Shown here piece by piece: positions 37,419 to 45,679 of a DNA stretch of 64,000 nt (positions within the stretch are counted from its first letter, which is position 1; every line of letters starts with the position of its first letter). The translations under genes and the position numbers were made by a program. Below the pieces are notes generated by a model. The model saw nothing but the letters and a program-made list of their open reading frames with translations. It was not told where the DNA came from and did no database searches. The stretch spans positions 6,138,001 through 6,202,000 of the forward strand of contig NZ_CP083590.1 of assembly GCF_020099395.1 (NCBI RefSeq). The letters run 5' to 3'. The DNA is from Streptomyces mobaraensis (GTDB lineage Bacteria; Actinomycetota; Actinomycetes; Streptomycetales; Streptomycetaceae).

Positions 37419-37961
37419 ATGACCGAGGCGCAGGAGACCGAGCCGGTCCACGGCGGGCAGGCCGTGCCGCAGACCCGCACCGCACGCCACCGCCGGATCG
37501 TGGACATCCTCAGCCGGCAGGCCGTCCGCTCCCAGAGCCAGCTCGCCCGGCTGCTCGCCGACGACGGCCTGTCCGTCACCCAGGCCACGCTCTCCCGTGA
37601 CCTCGACGAACTGGGCGCCGTCAAGATCCGCAACACGGGCGGCGAGCTCATCTACGCCGTCCCGGGCGAGGGCGGCGACCGCACCCCCCGCGCGCCTCTC
37701 GGCGAGTCGGCGACCGAGGCGCGCATGGGCCGCCTCGCCGCCGAGCTCCTCATCTCCGCCGAGGCGTCCGCCAACCTCGTCGTCCTCCGCACCCCGCCGG
37801 GCGCCGCCCAGTTCTTCGCCTCCGCCATCGACCAGGCGGGCGTCCACGAGATCATCGGCACCATCGCCGGCGACGACACGGTCCTCCTGATCAGCCGCGA
37901 CCCGACGGGCGGCCAGGCGCTGGCCGACCACCTGCTGCGGCTGGCGCAGAAGGAACGATAA
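37419..37961 (+). CDS. argR: Arginine repressor
   Basis: A 180-residue protein. The N-terminal winged helix has [20 protein letters not shown] then [11 protein letters not shown]; the C-terminal hexamerisation and arginine-binding domain has [17 protein letters not shown]. It starts 7 bases after argD, so it is the last gene of the operon and represses it, with arginine, at ARG boxes before argC and argG. Confidence 0.96.
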   Translation: MTEAQETEPVHGGQAVPQTRTARHRRIVDILSRQAVRSQSQLARLLADDGLSVTQATLSRDLDELGAVKIRNTGGELIYAVPGEGGDRTPRAPLGESATEARMGRLAAELLISAEASANLVVLRTPPGAAQFFASAIDQAGVHEIIGTIAGDDTVLLISRDPTGGQALADHLLRLAQKER

Positions 37962-37988
37962 GGGGCGGCCCCGGCCGTCCCGCGGGGC

Positions 37989-39074
37989 TCAGAGGGCCCG
38001 TTCCGCCGCCCAGAACGGCAGCTGCTCGAAGAAGTCCACCGCTTCGGCACGCCACCGCGACCGCCAGGTCGCGGCCTCGGCGGACGCCGCCCCGGCGAGC
38101 CGGCGCAGCTCGGCGCGGACGCGGTCGTCGACGCCGTGGCGCCGGGCGATGTCCCGTACGCGGTCGACGGCCGCGGCCGGGCAGTCCGGGTCGCCGAGGG
38201 CGCGTTCGACCGTCTCCCGCTCCGGGCCGGTGGCCGCCGCGAGGGTCGCGCTCAGCACGTAACCGCGGCGCCCCGCGCGCAGATCGGAGCCGACGGGCTT
38301 GCCGACGACCTCCTCGTCCCCGAAGAGGTCCAGGTAGTCGTCCCGCAACTGCCCGAGGACGCCGACCGGCGCCGCGTACCGGCGCAGCCGCTCGTCGTGC
38401 GCCGCCAGGTCCCCGCCCGCGACGAGCAGGCCCATCCGCAGGGGCGCGAGAACCGAGTAGCGCGTGCTCTTGTAGTCGGTGACGGTGTCCAGCAGACCGG
38501 CGTCGGGCCGGGGGAGGAAGTCCCGTTCCAGATCCATCACCTGACCGACGACCGTGTCCGCCGCCGCCCGCGTCTGCACGCCCGTCAGCGCCTGCCGCAG
38601 CTCGGCCGGAACCGGCGCGTCCAGCAGCACCCGGACGGACAGGAAGGCGGCCAGGTCCCCCGCGAGCAACGCCAGCCCCAGCGCCGTCCGCTCGTGCTCC
38701 GGGAACTCGCCGCGGTAGGCGTAGTAGGTCGAGGGTCCACCCCGGCGGACCGGCGCGTCGTCGATGATGTCGTCGTGCACGAGCCCGTGCGTCTGCAGCA
38801 GCTCGATGCTCAACGCCGCCTCCGCGAGCCCCGGAACGTCGTCCTCCGCCGTCACCAGCCCCGCCCCCTCGTGCAACAGCGCCACCCGCAGCCGCTTCCC
38901 GCCCCGCAGGGACAGGGCGCGGAGGAGTTCGAGCGCGCGCGGGGCGAACCGGCTCACCGGCGGCGCGCCGATGTCCGCCGCCAGCGCGTCGAAGTACGCC
39001 GCGAAACGGTCGTCGAACCGCCGCTGGTGCGAGGCGAGGCGGGCGAGGGCGGCGGCAAGGGACGTGTCGTTCAT
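37989..39074 (-). CDS. Polyprenyl (geranylgeranyl-type) diphosphate synthase
   Basis: A 361-residue protein from ATG 39074. The first Asp-rich motif is DDIIDD at 101-106 in LVHDDIIDDAPVRRGGPSTY, the second is LRDDYLDLFGDEEVVGKPVG, and GGKRLRVAL is the diphosphate-binding lysine region. It chains IPP onto allylic diphosphates. No terpene cyclase or carotenoid gene is adjacent, so the product is undetermined. It is convergent with argR (27 bases between stops). Confidence 0.9.
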   Translation of the reverse strand: MNDTSLAAALARLASHQRRFDDRFAAYFDALAADIGAPPVSRFAPRALELLRALSLRGGKRLRVALLHEGAGLVTAEDDVPGLAEAALSIELLQTHGLVHDDIIDDAPVRRGGPSTYYAYRGEFPEHERTALGLALLAGDLAAFLSVRVLLDAPVPAELRQALTGVQTRAAADTVVGQVMDLERDFLPRPDAGLLDTVTDYKSTRYSVLAPLRMGLLVAGGDLAAHDERLRRYAAPVGVLGQLRDDYLDLFGDEEVVGKPVGSDLRAGRRGYVLSATLAAATGPERETVERALGDPDCPAAAVDRVRDIARRHGVDDRVRAELRRLAGAASAEAATWRSRWRAEAVDFFEQLPFWAAERAL

Positions 39075-39253
39075 GGCGACCATCTTCGCTGGTCAGGGGA
39101 GTGGACGCGGCTGACCGGCGAGCGTTCCCGCCACGCTGCCTTGCGAGGCGCCGCCTTTTCGTGTCGGCACCCGGCCCGGCGTCCGTCCAGGCCGGTGAGA
39201 CCGCCCGTCCGGCGGTCCGGTGCTCCCGGCTCGAAGCCTCCCCGATCCGACGG

Positions 39254-41596
39254 TTACACGCCGGCGGCGGATCCTACTGCTTCATCCGCCTCATCCACGT
39301 GCCCCTCGTCTTCGTGCCTCTCGTCCTCGCCGTCATGGATGACCCGGCGCAGGTTCTGGACGTCCGTCTGGAGGTTCAGCAACCCCTCTCGCAGCCCGTC
39401 CAGCTCGTCGACGTCCATGAGGGGCGGCCAGGATCCCGCTTGGGCGTCGAGTTCCAGCAGTCGGTCCAGCGCGTCCCGTGCCGTCGCCAGGGACTGGCGC
39501 AGCGTGCGCCGGTGTTCGACGGCACGCTGGGCGGCGGGGCGGAAGTCGCTGCCGGGCGTCGGTGATTCCGTCACCCCGACGGCCGCCTGGCCCTCTGCGA
39601 TGCGTGTGTCGTCGTCTCCGTCCGGGCTTCCGGGATCGCTCCCGCTGTCTTCGGCAGAAGGGGCCGCCACCGCCGCCACCGGAGAAGAAGCCGTCCGGGC
39701 GAGATGCGCCCGCCAGGCATTCTCGGCGCGCGCGCTGTCCGAGGCCCAGACGACGTCCCATTGGAACAGGGGCTCCGGCAGGCCCAGGTCGTTCCGTGCG
39801 ATCCTGTCCGGCCGGTCGAGGTCGACCCTCAAGTGGATGTAGCCGGCCGCCGGATCCTCGTTCTCTCCGCTCTTTCCCTTCCTGATGAACTGCCGTAGGG
39901 TCACCGCGTTCTGCGGCAACTCGTCCGCCCGGAACCGGTTGGCGGCGAGTGCGAGCGTCCAGAGCCCGAGCTCGTTGCCCGGGTGGGACAGGTCCTCGAC
40001 GATCTGGCTGACATCCGCCCGGAACGGAACGCCGCCCTTCTCCTTGGGAGCCATCAGGGCCGAACCGACATTGCGCGTCAGCTGTTTGTCGGCGATCAGC
40101 GCGATGCCGCCCGCTACCGCGAGGGTGCAGCGGGCATCGGCATCACCGGTCAGAGCGGACGCGACCAGGGTGGTGAAGTCGTCCGTGGGGACAGGTTCCC
40201 ACTCCTTGACGACGTCCGCCGTGAGCACACCCCCGTTCTTCCAGGCGTTGCGGGCCTGACTGGACACGGCCCGTTTGTGACTGCGCCAGGGCAGGTCGAC
40301 GATCGGCCCCAGCAGCTCCGCGAACCCTTTCAGCCCCATCCGCTTGCCGCCCTTGATCGCCTTGGCCTGGTCCTTGAGCCGCTCGTGCAACTCCGGCCGG
40401 GTCAGGGCGTGCACCAGGTAGACGCCGCGCCACAGCGCGGTGCCGGGAATCCTGGCGTCACCGAACTCCTGGGGCAGCTCCTCCGAGCTGATCCGGCCCA
40501 CCGCCAGGCCGTAGACGGCCTGCAGGCTGTCCTTTCTCACCAGGGCGTCACCCTGCTGGATCACCCGCTTCAGGGCCCGCGTGATGACTTCGACGTTCTG
40601 CGCGGCGTCGTCCCACGGTTTGAACTCCACGTGGACGGAGGCCAGGATCGACCGCATCGCGTCGTCGAAGACGTCCTCGGGGGCGATGAGATGCCCCCGA
40701 TGACCCTTCACCCCGACGGCGATCTGCGCCGGTACGACATGGGTCTGCGCGATCTGCACAGCCCGCAGCCTTGGTTCCGGGCCCGCCGTCTCCGTCGCGA
40801 ACTCCTCCGCGAGGGACGCCCGCCAGGCAGCCCTCCGCGCCGCCAGCCGCTCGCCGAGGGTGCCGCCGTCACCGCCCGGTGACGTCCCGGACCTGCCGAA
40901 CAACGCCTCCACCGCCAGGGTCGCTGTCTCGGCGGCGTCGGCGTCCGGCCCCGCCTGGACCTTCCAGGCGCTGGCCAGCCGAGTGATCCCGTCCCGTACC
41001 ACGAGGGCGTGGAACGGCTCGTCGCCGTCCTCGAACGTGAACTCCACCGGATGAGCGATGAGGTTGCGGGTCACCTTGCGGGCCAAGACGGACGACGTGT
41101 AGTCGTTCTTCGCCAACGTGCTGTTGAGCGTCTGCCAGACATGGTTCCTGAGGTGGTCCAGATCCCGGAACCGGTACCGGACGACCGCGCAGGGCCTGTC
41201 CTGCGCGGTGGTGCCTACGACGTGCGGGTCCGGGACGTCCATGACCTCCATCCCGGTCCGCGGCTGGATGCCGGGGAGCAGTTCGCTCAGCCAGACCCGG
41301 GTGACGACCGACCACAGGGTCGCCCCTTCGACGTTCTCCTCCATGAGGAACCCGGCAGGCTGCCGGGGGGCCGGCCGGAGCTGCACGGCGGCGGTGCCGG
41401 GTGTGGTGATCCCCCGTGCCACGGCCCGCCAGGCCGCCTCGGGCAGGGCGGTCGTGGTGTTCGCGGTACCCGCCGCGACGACCTCGTCGAGGTCGGGTCC
41501 GGCGGGCGGCTCCGGGAGGGCGAGCTCGGCGTTGGAGATCAGGATCCGTTCGGAACCCCACGGGACTGTCATGGGCTGCGGGATGGAATTGGGCAC
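39254..41596 (-). CDS. Large protein of unknown function with ParB/DGQHR-like motif
   Basis: A 780-residue protein from GTG 41596 (GGAGG 5 bases upstream). Residues 194-211, PFHALVVRDGITRLASAW, resemble the catalytic strand of ParB/DndB-like proteins (…VVRDG.HR). Residues 137-185 are helical and basic (LRNHVWQTLNSTLAKNDYTS). Residues 640-780 include acidic stretches and a predicted coiled coil (EHRRTLRQSLATARDALDRL). No signal peptide or TM. It follows a DUF3800 gene in the same direction (120 bases). Function unknown; a DNA-interacting or defence role is inferred. Confidence 0.75.
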   Translation of the reverse strand: MPNSIPQPMTVPWGSERILISNAELALPEPPAGPDLDEVVAAGTANTTTALPEAAWRAVARGITTPGTAAVQLRPAPRQPAGFLMEENVEGATLWSVVTRVWLSELLPGIQPRTGMEVMDVPDPHVVGTTAQDRPCAVVRYRFRDLDHLRNHVWQTLNSTLAKNDYTSSVLARKVTRNLIAHPVEFTFEDGDEPFHALVVRDGITRLASAWKVQAGPDADAAETATLAVEALFGRSGTSPGGDGGTLGERLAARRAAWRASLAEEFATETAGPEPRLRAVQIAQTHVVPAQIAVGVKGHRGHLIAPEDVFDDAMRSILASVHVEFKPWDDAAQNVEVITRALKRVIQQGDALVRKDSLQAVYGLAVGRISSEELPQEFGDARIPGTALWRGVYLVHALTRPELHERLKDQAKAIKGGKRMGLKGFAELLGPIVDLPWRSHKRAVSSQARNAWKNGGVLTADVVKEWEPVPTDDFTTLVASALTGDADARCTLAVAGGIALIADKQLTRNVGSALMAPKEKGGVPFRADVSQIVEDLSHPGNELGLWTLALAANRFRADELPQNAVTLRQFIRKGKSGENEDPAAGYIHLRVDLDRPDRIARNDLGLPEPLFQWDVVWASDSARAENAWRAHLARTASSPVAAVAAPSAEDSGSDPGSPDGDDDTRIAEGQAAVGVTESPTPGSDFRPAAQRAVEHRRTLRQSLATARDALDRLLELDAQAGSWPPLMDVDELDGLREGLLNLQTDVQNLRRVIHDGEDERHEDEGHVDEADEAVGSAAGV

Positions 41597-41716
41597 AGTG
41601 CCTCCGTCCTGGGCGGTCTGATGTGGGAAGCTGGAGGTGCGGTCCTGGCCCGGGCATCCGGGGGACCAGGTCCGCCTGCCGGGCCCCGGCTGTACTGCCG
41701 GGGCCCGGGTTCTCGC

Positions 41717-42406
41717 TCACAGGGGGTACGGACCCTCGGCCTCCGGGAGCCGCCGCGGATACCAGTCCCAGAGGAAGCGACGGGATTCCCGCCTGATCAC
41801 GGACTGGAAGGCCGCGTAGGCGACGAGATCCGCGGCCTGGAGCAGTGGGCTCGCCCACGACGGTTCGAGGACGAGCTCCGTGTCGATGTACCGTCCCTCG
41901 CGGGGCAGCCCGTGATGCGCTCCCTTGAGGCCCTGCTCCGTGCCGTTGCCGTCGAAGTGGATCCGGGCGGGTATGCCGAGCGTGGCGTGCCGGGCGTTGA
42001 GCAGTGGGACGAGGTCCCGATACAGCTGCTCCCGGGTGGCATGTCGGCGGTAGACCGCCCCCGCGGAGACACCCGACAGTCCTGCCAGCTCATCGAGTAC
42101 GCGCGCTATGACCTCGCGGAAAGCCTCCTTCATGCGGGTGTCCGGGCCATGCCCGGGCCTCATATGCAGGGGCCCTCCCCGGCCGCCCGCGAGGTCCACG
42201 GCATGGAGCGGCCACTCGAACGGGATCGGCAGGACGGGATCGGCTGCCAGCTTCTCCCGGAACCCCAGCAAGTGTTCCAGGACGGTCTGCCGGGTGCCCG
42301 GGGCGATGGCCAGCCAGCCAATGACGGACATGCCGGAGAATCCGGATTCATCCATGTAATAGGTATAGCGCGGAGTGCTCCCTTCGGTGGGCCTGTCAAC
42401 TTCCAT
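41717..42406 (-). CDS. DUF3800 domain protein
   Basis: A 229-residue protein from ATG 42406 (AGGGGAG 8 bases upstream). YTYYMDESGFSGMSVIGWLA and the C-terminal DTELVLEPSWASPLLQAADL then VAYAAFQS are the two conserved blocks of DUF3800, an RNase-H-like fold common in phages, mobile elements and defence islands. The Asp of DESG and the Asp of QAAD are the likely metal ligands. Same orientation as the 780-residue gene after it. Confidence 0.8.
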   Translation of the reverse strand: MEVDRPTEGSTPRYTYYMDESGFSGMSVIGWLAIAPGTRQTVLEHLLGFREKLAADPVLPIPFEWPLHAVDLAGGRGGPLHMRPGHGPDTRMKEAFREVIARVLDELAGLSGVSAGAVYRRHATREQLYRDLVPLLNARHATLGIPARIHFDGNGTEQGLKGAHHGLPREGRYIDTELVLEPSWASPLLQAADLVAYAAFQSVIRRESRRFLWDWYPRRLPEAEGPYPL

Positions 42407-42572
42407 GCGCCGCACTCCCCTGCACCGGCTCGACGACGAGCCTCTGGTGCACCCTCGGGCTCACGGCGTATCACTGTAGTGCCGAGGACAATAGCGCTCG
42501 TTGAGTCGCAGTACGCCTCAAGTGGCTCAACCTGGCCGGAAGTTGTCTGTTGGCGCACAACTGCCGGTCAGC

Positions 42573-42911
42573 TCACGCAAGTTGCGCCAGTAGCCCAGGG
42601 AACCTCTCCTTTAGCCCAGGAATCGGGCTTGTTCCCATAGTGTCCATGATGGTGACGTACCTGGCGATTTGGATGGACTCGCCGAGAGGGCTGTCCTTCT
42701 GGATGACGAAGACGAACTCATTCTCCGTTGTGGGCAGCCTCCTGGGCAGTGTGATCAAGCCCTGCTCCTCCAGGGCCTTGGAGATCTGCTCGCAGAGCTC
42801 AGGACTGAGTCGGAAACGCTCCGGAGCTGCGTACTTCTTGATGAAACGCATGGAGAGGCGCTTGATGCCGTGGTCGACCTCGACCGCGTTCGCGATAACA
42901 GTGAAGTCCAT
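42573..42911 (-). CDS. 112-residue protein of unknown function, low-GC gene
   Basis: Starts MDFTVIANAVEVDHGIKRLS at ATG 42911 and contains ERFRLSPELCEQISKALEEQ and FVFVIQKDSPLGESIQIARY. No family recognised. Base composition is visibly lower in G+C than its surroundings, suggesting recent transfer. The promoter has two 11-bp direct repeats spaced 20 bases, and the -10-like TACTGT is so close to the ATG that the mRNA may be leaderless. It precedes the DUF3800 gene by 166 bases. Confidence 0.65.
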   Translation of the reverse strand: MDFTVIANAVEVDHGIKRLSMRFIKKYAAPERFRLSPELCEQISKALEEQGLITLPRRLPTTENEFVFVIQKDSPLGESIQIARYVTIMDTMGTSPIPGLKERFPGLLAQLA

Positions 42912-42922
42912 AACTAAGTACA

Positions 42923-42953
42923 GTACTAGGTTAGTTAACTGTGTACTGGGTTA
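42923..42953. promoter_or_regulatory. Direct-repeat operator upstream of the 112-residue gene
   Basis: GTACTAGGTTA (42923-42933) and GTACTGGGTTA (42943-42953), exactly 20 bases (two helical turns) apart in an AT-rich patch that overlaps the end of the HAD-like gene. It probably binds a regulator. Confidence 0.55.
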
Positions 42954-43519
42954 ACGCGACCATCCCTGCGGGATAGGAGAGGGATTGCCGCAGAGTGAGC
43001 GAAGTCGGTGAGGGTGCGGAAGTCGTTGTCCCGGAGGCCGATGCGGGGGTTGACGTGGTGGAGGAGGGCGCGTGCGGGGTGGTGGGCGGTCACGTACGCC
43101 TCGTCGGCGGCGCTCTGCTCGTCGTCCACCCACGCGAAGGGGCGGCCGGCGGCGTACGCCACGAGGGGAGCGGTCTTCCAGTGGACGCCGTCGGGCCGCT
43201 CCCGGAACAGGGCCTCGCCGAAGTCGACGTACGGGAGTCCGGGAAGGCCGAGCACCGGGGCAATCCAGCGGTTGGCATCCGCCATCCACGTGGTCGCCCA
43301 GCACAACTCGTAATCGAGCCGCAGCAGGGCCCTGCCGTGCTCCGGGTTGAGCCAGACCCGTAGGGGGCGACGGCGGAGCGACGGTTGGTCGCCCCTCGTG
43401 AGAGCTCCGTCGTCCCGTGGCACCCTGAGCGTGGTGTAGCCGTCGGGGCGCCGCTCCGGCTGGGCCGCGTAGGGATTGAGCGGCCCGTCCACGTCGAGGA
43501 ACAGGATGGGACGGCTCAC
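42935..43519 (-). CDS. HAD-like hydrolase-fold protein
   Basis: A 194-residue protein. ILFLDVDGPLNPYAAQPERR is a DxDG motif I and WVDDEQSAADEAYVTAHHPA a motif-IV-like acidic pair; WATTWMADANRWIAPVLGLP is conserved in actinobacterial 'HAD domain' proteins. Substrate unknown. Its 3' end overlaps the promoter of the next gene. Confidence 0.8.
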   Translation of the reverse strand: MSRPILFLDVDGPLNPYAAQPERRPDGYTTLRVPRDDGALTRGDQPSLRRRPLRVWLNPEHGRALLRLDYELCWATTWMADANRWIAPVLGLPGLPYVDFGEALFRERPDGVHWKTAPLVAYAAGRPFAWVDDEQSAADEAYVTAHHPARALLHHVNPRIGLRDNDFRTLTDFAHSAAIPLLSRRDGRVNPVHS

Positions 43520-43599
43520 GTTCTCTCCCGGCTGTTCGGTGTTGGGCGTTGGGTGTTCGTGGTTCGGGTTCGTGGTTCGGGTGTCGGGGCGGCGAGGGT

Positions 43600-43911
43600 T
43601 CAGGACGCCGATCGTGGCCAGGCGTCGTCCTGGAACCCGGTGGCGACGTCATCCTTACAGGGGTCGATCCCCCGCGCCTCCAACTCGTCGAACCCCCGGG
43701 CCCGCTGGGACTCGGGCAGCCGCTGTCCGCACCAGGGGCAGAAGCCGATGCCGATGCGCGAGATTCCGCCGTCGTGGACGATGAGTCCGTACTCCCGGAA
43801 CCTGGCGCTGAAAACGACGAGGGCGTCCGGGCAGGCGAAGGCGTCGGCGTGGGTGTCGCAGTGCCAGTTGAGTCGGCGCGTCATCGTTTCGTAGCAGTGT
43901 TGCTCGGTCAC
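43600..43911 (-). CDS. Small zinc-binding-like protein (DUF6980-like)
   Basis: A 103-residue protein from GTG 43911 with GGAGG 8 bases upstream. HCYETMTRRLNWHCDTHADA and GIGFCPWCGQRLPESQR supply His/Cys and CPWC ligands, suggesting one zinc ribbon. The layout matches a small family found in Streptomyces and their phages. Function unknown. Confidence 0.65.
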   Translation of the reverse strand: MTEQHCYETMTRRLNWHCDTHADAFACPDALVVFSARFREYGLIVHDGGISRIGIGFCPWCGQRLPESQRARGFDELEARGIDPCKDDVATGFQDDAWPRSAS

Positions 43912-43990
43912 CGGCTGATCCTCCCACCCGCGCCGGGGGGGGAGGGGAGGGGACCGCCGGTCACCGGGGAGCGGAATGTGCGACATGGCC

Positions 43991-44132
43991 ATGATCGAAG
44001 GCGTCGACGCCCGCGGCGCGCGGCACTGCGAGACGACGGCGTTGGGCGTGCTGCTGCGGTCTGAGGGGGCTCGAACTGTCCGAGCCCATGCTGTTCGGGC
44101 TCGGCTCCGGGGTGTCCTTCATCTATGGGGGT
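43991..44132 (+). pseudogene. BtrH N-terminal domain fragment with a frameshift
   Basis: The frame reads MIEGVDARGARHCETTALGV then LLRSEG. After a G5 run at about 44067 the neighbouring frame continues LELSEPMLFGLGSGVSFIYG. Together these match the start of butirosin-BtrH-type acyltransferase domains. Removing one G restores the frame. The remaining two thirds of the protein are absent. Confidence 0.5.
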
Positions 44133-44210
44133 GGAGACGCGGAAGGCCCCGCACGGAACCGGGAGTCCGGGGGTTCACGTACGGGGCCGCGCTCACGGGA
44201 GAAGGGGCCG

Positions 44211-45485
44211 TCAGACTGCGGTCAGGGTGTACGTACCCGTGCCGTCCTGCCTGCCGCTGGAGTACTGGCGGATGAGCTCGCCGTCCGCGTACCGGTCGTG
44301 GCCCAGCATGGAGCCGGTGTACTTGTTCTGCAGACCGATCTTCGGGCTGCCGGGTACGTCGCGGTAGATGTAGAACCGCTGGAGGTCGTCCTCACCGCAG
44401 GTGGCGGTCGTGAGGTAGGCCTGCTCCTGGTTGGCGATGTCCGCCGGGATGGTCGCGCATCCGCCGTTGCCCCAGTTCCACAGGGACGCCTCGATGACGC
44501 CGTTGCGCTCGGTCACGTTGCACAGCCGCCAGTTGTCCAGGTGGGCGCTGGTCCAGTTCGATTCGCGCAGGCGAATGCCGTCGTTGCCCAGGAGCGGTGC
44601 GCTCCAGTTCAGGGGCTTGCCGGGGACGTCGATCTTGTAGACGGCGTTCTGGCAGTTCAGGGCGGCCGGTGTGACGGGCTTGGCGGCCCGGGTGGCCTGG
44701 GTGGCCTTCACGCTCTTCTCGGCTTTGGCCGCTTTGGCCGCTTTGGCGGCTCTGGCGGCCTTCTCGGCCTTGGCGGCCTTCTCCGAGAGGACCGGCCCGG
44801 CCGGGTGCTTCGCGGTGGCGGTGGCGGAGCCGCAGTCGAGGAGGACCTGCGCCCTGCGCATGATGCTGTTGGCGGGGACCTTGTCCTCGCAGCGCACCGC
44901 GCCTTCTTCGAGGGTGGTGTAGGTGGTGTAGCTGCCGGTGTCGGGGCCCTCGACCCACTTCAGGCCGCCCGCGTCCGAGCGGTTGCAGTTGAGGCTGCCG
45001 TAGGTGCCGGTGACTTTCTTCGTTCCCTCGTACAGGCCGTAGTAACCGGGCTGGCGGAAGTTCCACGAGATCGACTTGGAGGTGCTGGACGTGTGGGTGT
45101 AGTTGACCTGGACGTTCAGGCCCAGGCTCGCGCCGACGGAGCCGAGGGCCTCGACGGCGAAGCTGCCCTGGACGGTGCCGTTGAGACCGACGGAGACGGA
45201 GATGGTCTCCGTGGTGTTCGTGCTGACGCTCTGGGTGCCGGTCGAGCCTTCGGTGACGTACCAGCCCTTGAAGTGTGTGATGGTCGGGGTGACTTCGGCG
45301 CTCTTGATGATCGGGTGGCGGGTGCCGAGATCGGCTGCGGTACAGGTCTGGCCGGGCTGGACCGTCTGCCCGGAGGCGGCCGGTGTGGCGGCGGCCGGTG
45401 TGGCGGTGGCCAGGCCCACGGCGGCCGTCGCGGTGGCTAAGAGCGCTCCGAGCCCTCTGCCCAGGCTGGTTCTTGTGCGGCGCAT
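44211..45485 (-). CDS. Secreted two-domain protein, candidate pore-former with lectin-like tail
   Basis: A 424-residue protein. Residues 1-34 form a signal peptide (LGALLATATAAVGLATATPA). Residues 80-145 are Ser/Thr-rich alternating beta strands around a non-polar hairpin (VQGSFAVEALGSVGASLGLN), the layout of aerolysin/ETX-MTX2 toxins. Residues 234-269 are an Ala/Lys heptad-like linker (EKAAKAEKAARAAKAAKAAK). Residues 275-424 look beta-trefoil-like (FYIYRDVPGSPKIGLQNKYT). Function is inferred from architecture. Divergent from a nuclease gene. Confidence 0.65.
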   Translation of the reverse strand: MRRTRTSLGRGLGALLATATAAVGLATATPAAATPAASGQTVQPGQTCTAADLGTRHPIIKSAEVTPTITHFKGWYVTEGSTGTQSVSTNTTETISVSVGLNGTVQGSFAVEALGSVGASLGLNVQVNYTHTSSTSKSISWNFRQPGYYGLYEGTKKVTGTYGSLNCNRSDAGGLKWVEGPDTGSYTTYTTLEEGAVRCEDKVPANSIMRRAQVLLDCGSATATAKHPAGPVLSEKAAKAEKAARAAKAAKAAKAEKSVKATQATRAAKPVTPAALNCQNAVYKIDVPGKPLNWSAPLLGNDGIRLRESNWTSAHLDNWRLCNVTERNGVIEASLWNWGNGGCATIPADIANQEQAYLTTATCGEDDLQRFYIYRDVPGSPKIGLQNKYTGSMLGHDRYADGELIRQYSSGRQDGTGTYTLTAV

Positions 45486-45679
45486 CGCTGCTTCCCCCTG
45501 TATGCGATCTGTGAGGCGAGTGTGAGTGAAAATAGCGCCGCCAGGGATGGTGGGGCGATATCACAACTGGCCAAATAAAATCAAGAACTGTCGTGTTCTC
45601 GCTTGGCGTGCAAGGGAGTTGACCGGTTCCATGCCTTCGATGTGCCCGCACAGGGGCCACCGAAGGAAGGGATCACCTT
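45486..45679. promoter_or_regulatory. Divergent promoter region of the two secreted proteins
   Basis: A 194-base spacer with an AT-rich core (AACTGGCCAAATAAAATCAA, about 45563) in GC-rich DNA. It holds the promoters of both genes, but exact -10/-35 boxes are uncertain. The ribosome site GGGGGAAGC serves the leftward gene. Confidence 0.4.

Noticed and set aside
38136..39842. 568-codon plus-strand frame
   Set aside because: Antisense of the polyprenyl synthase, which has both Asp-rich motifs.
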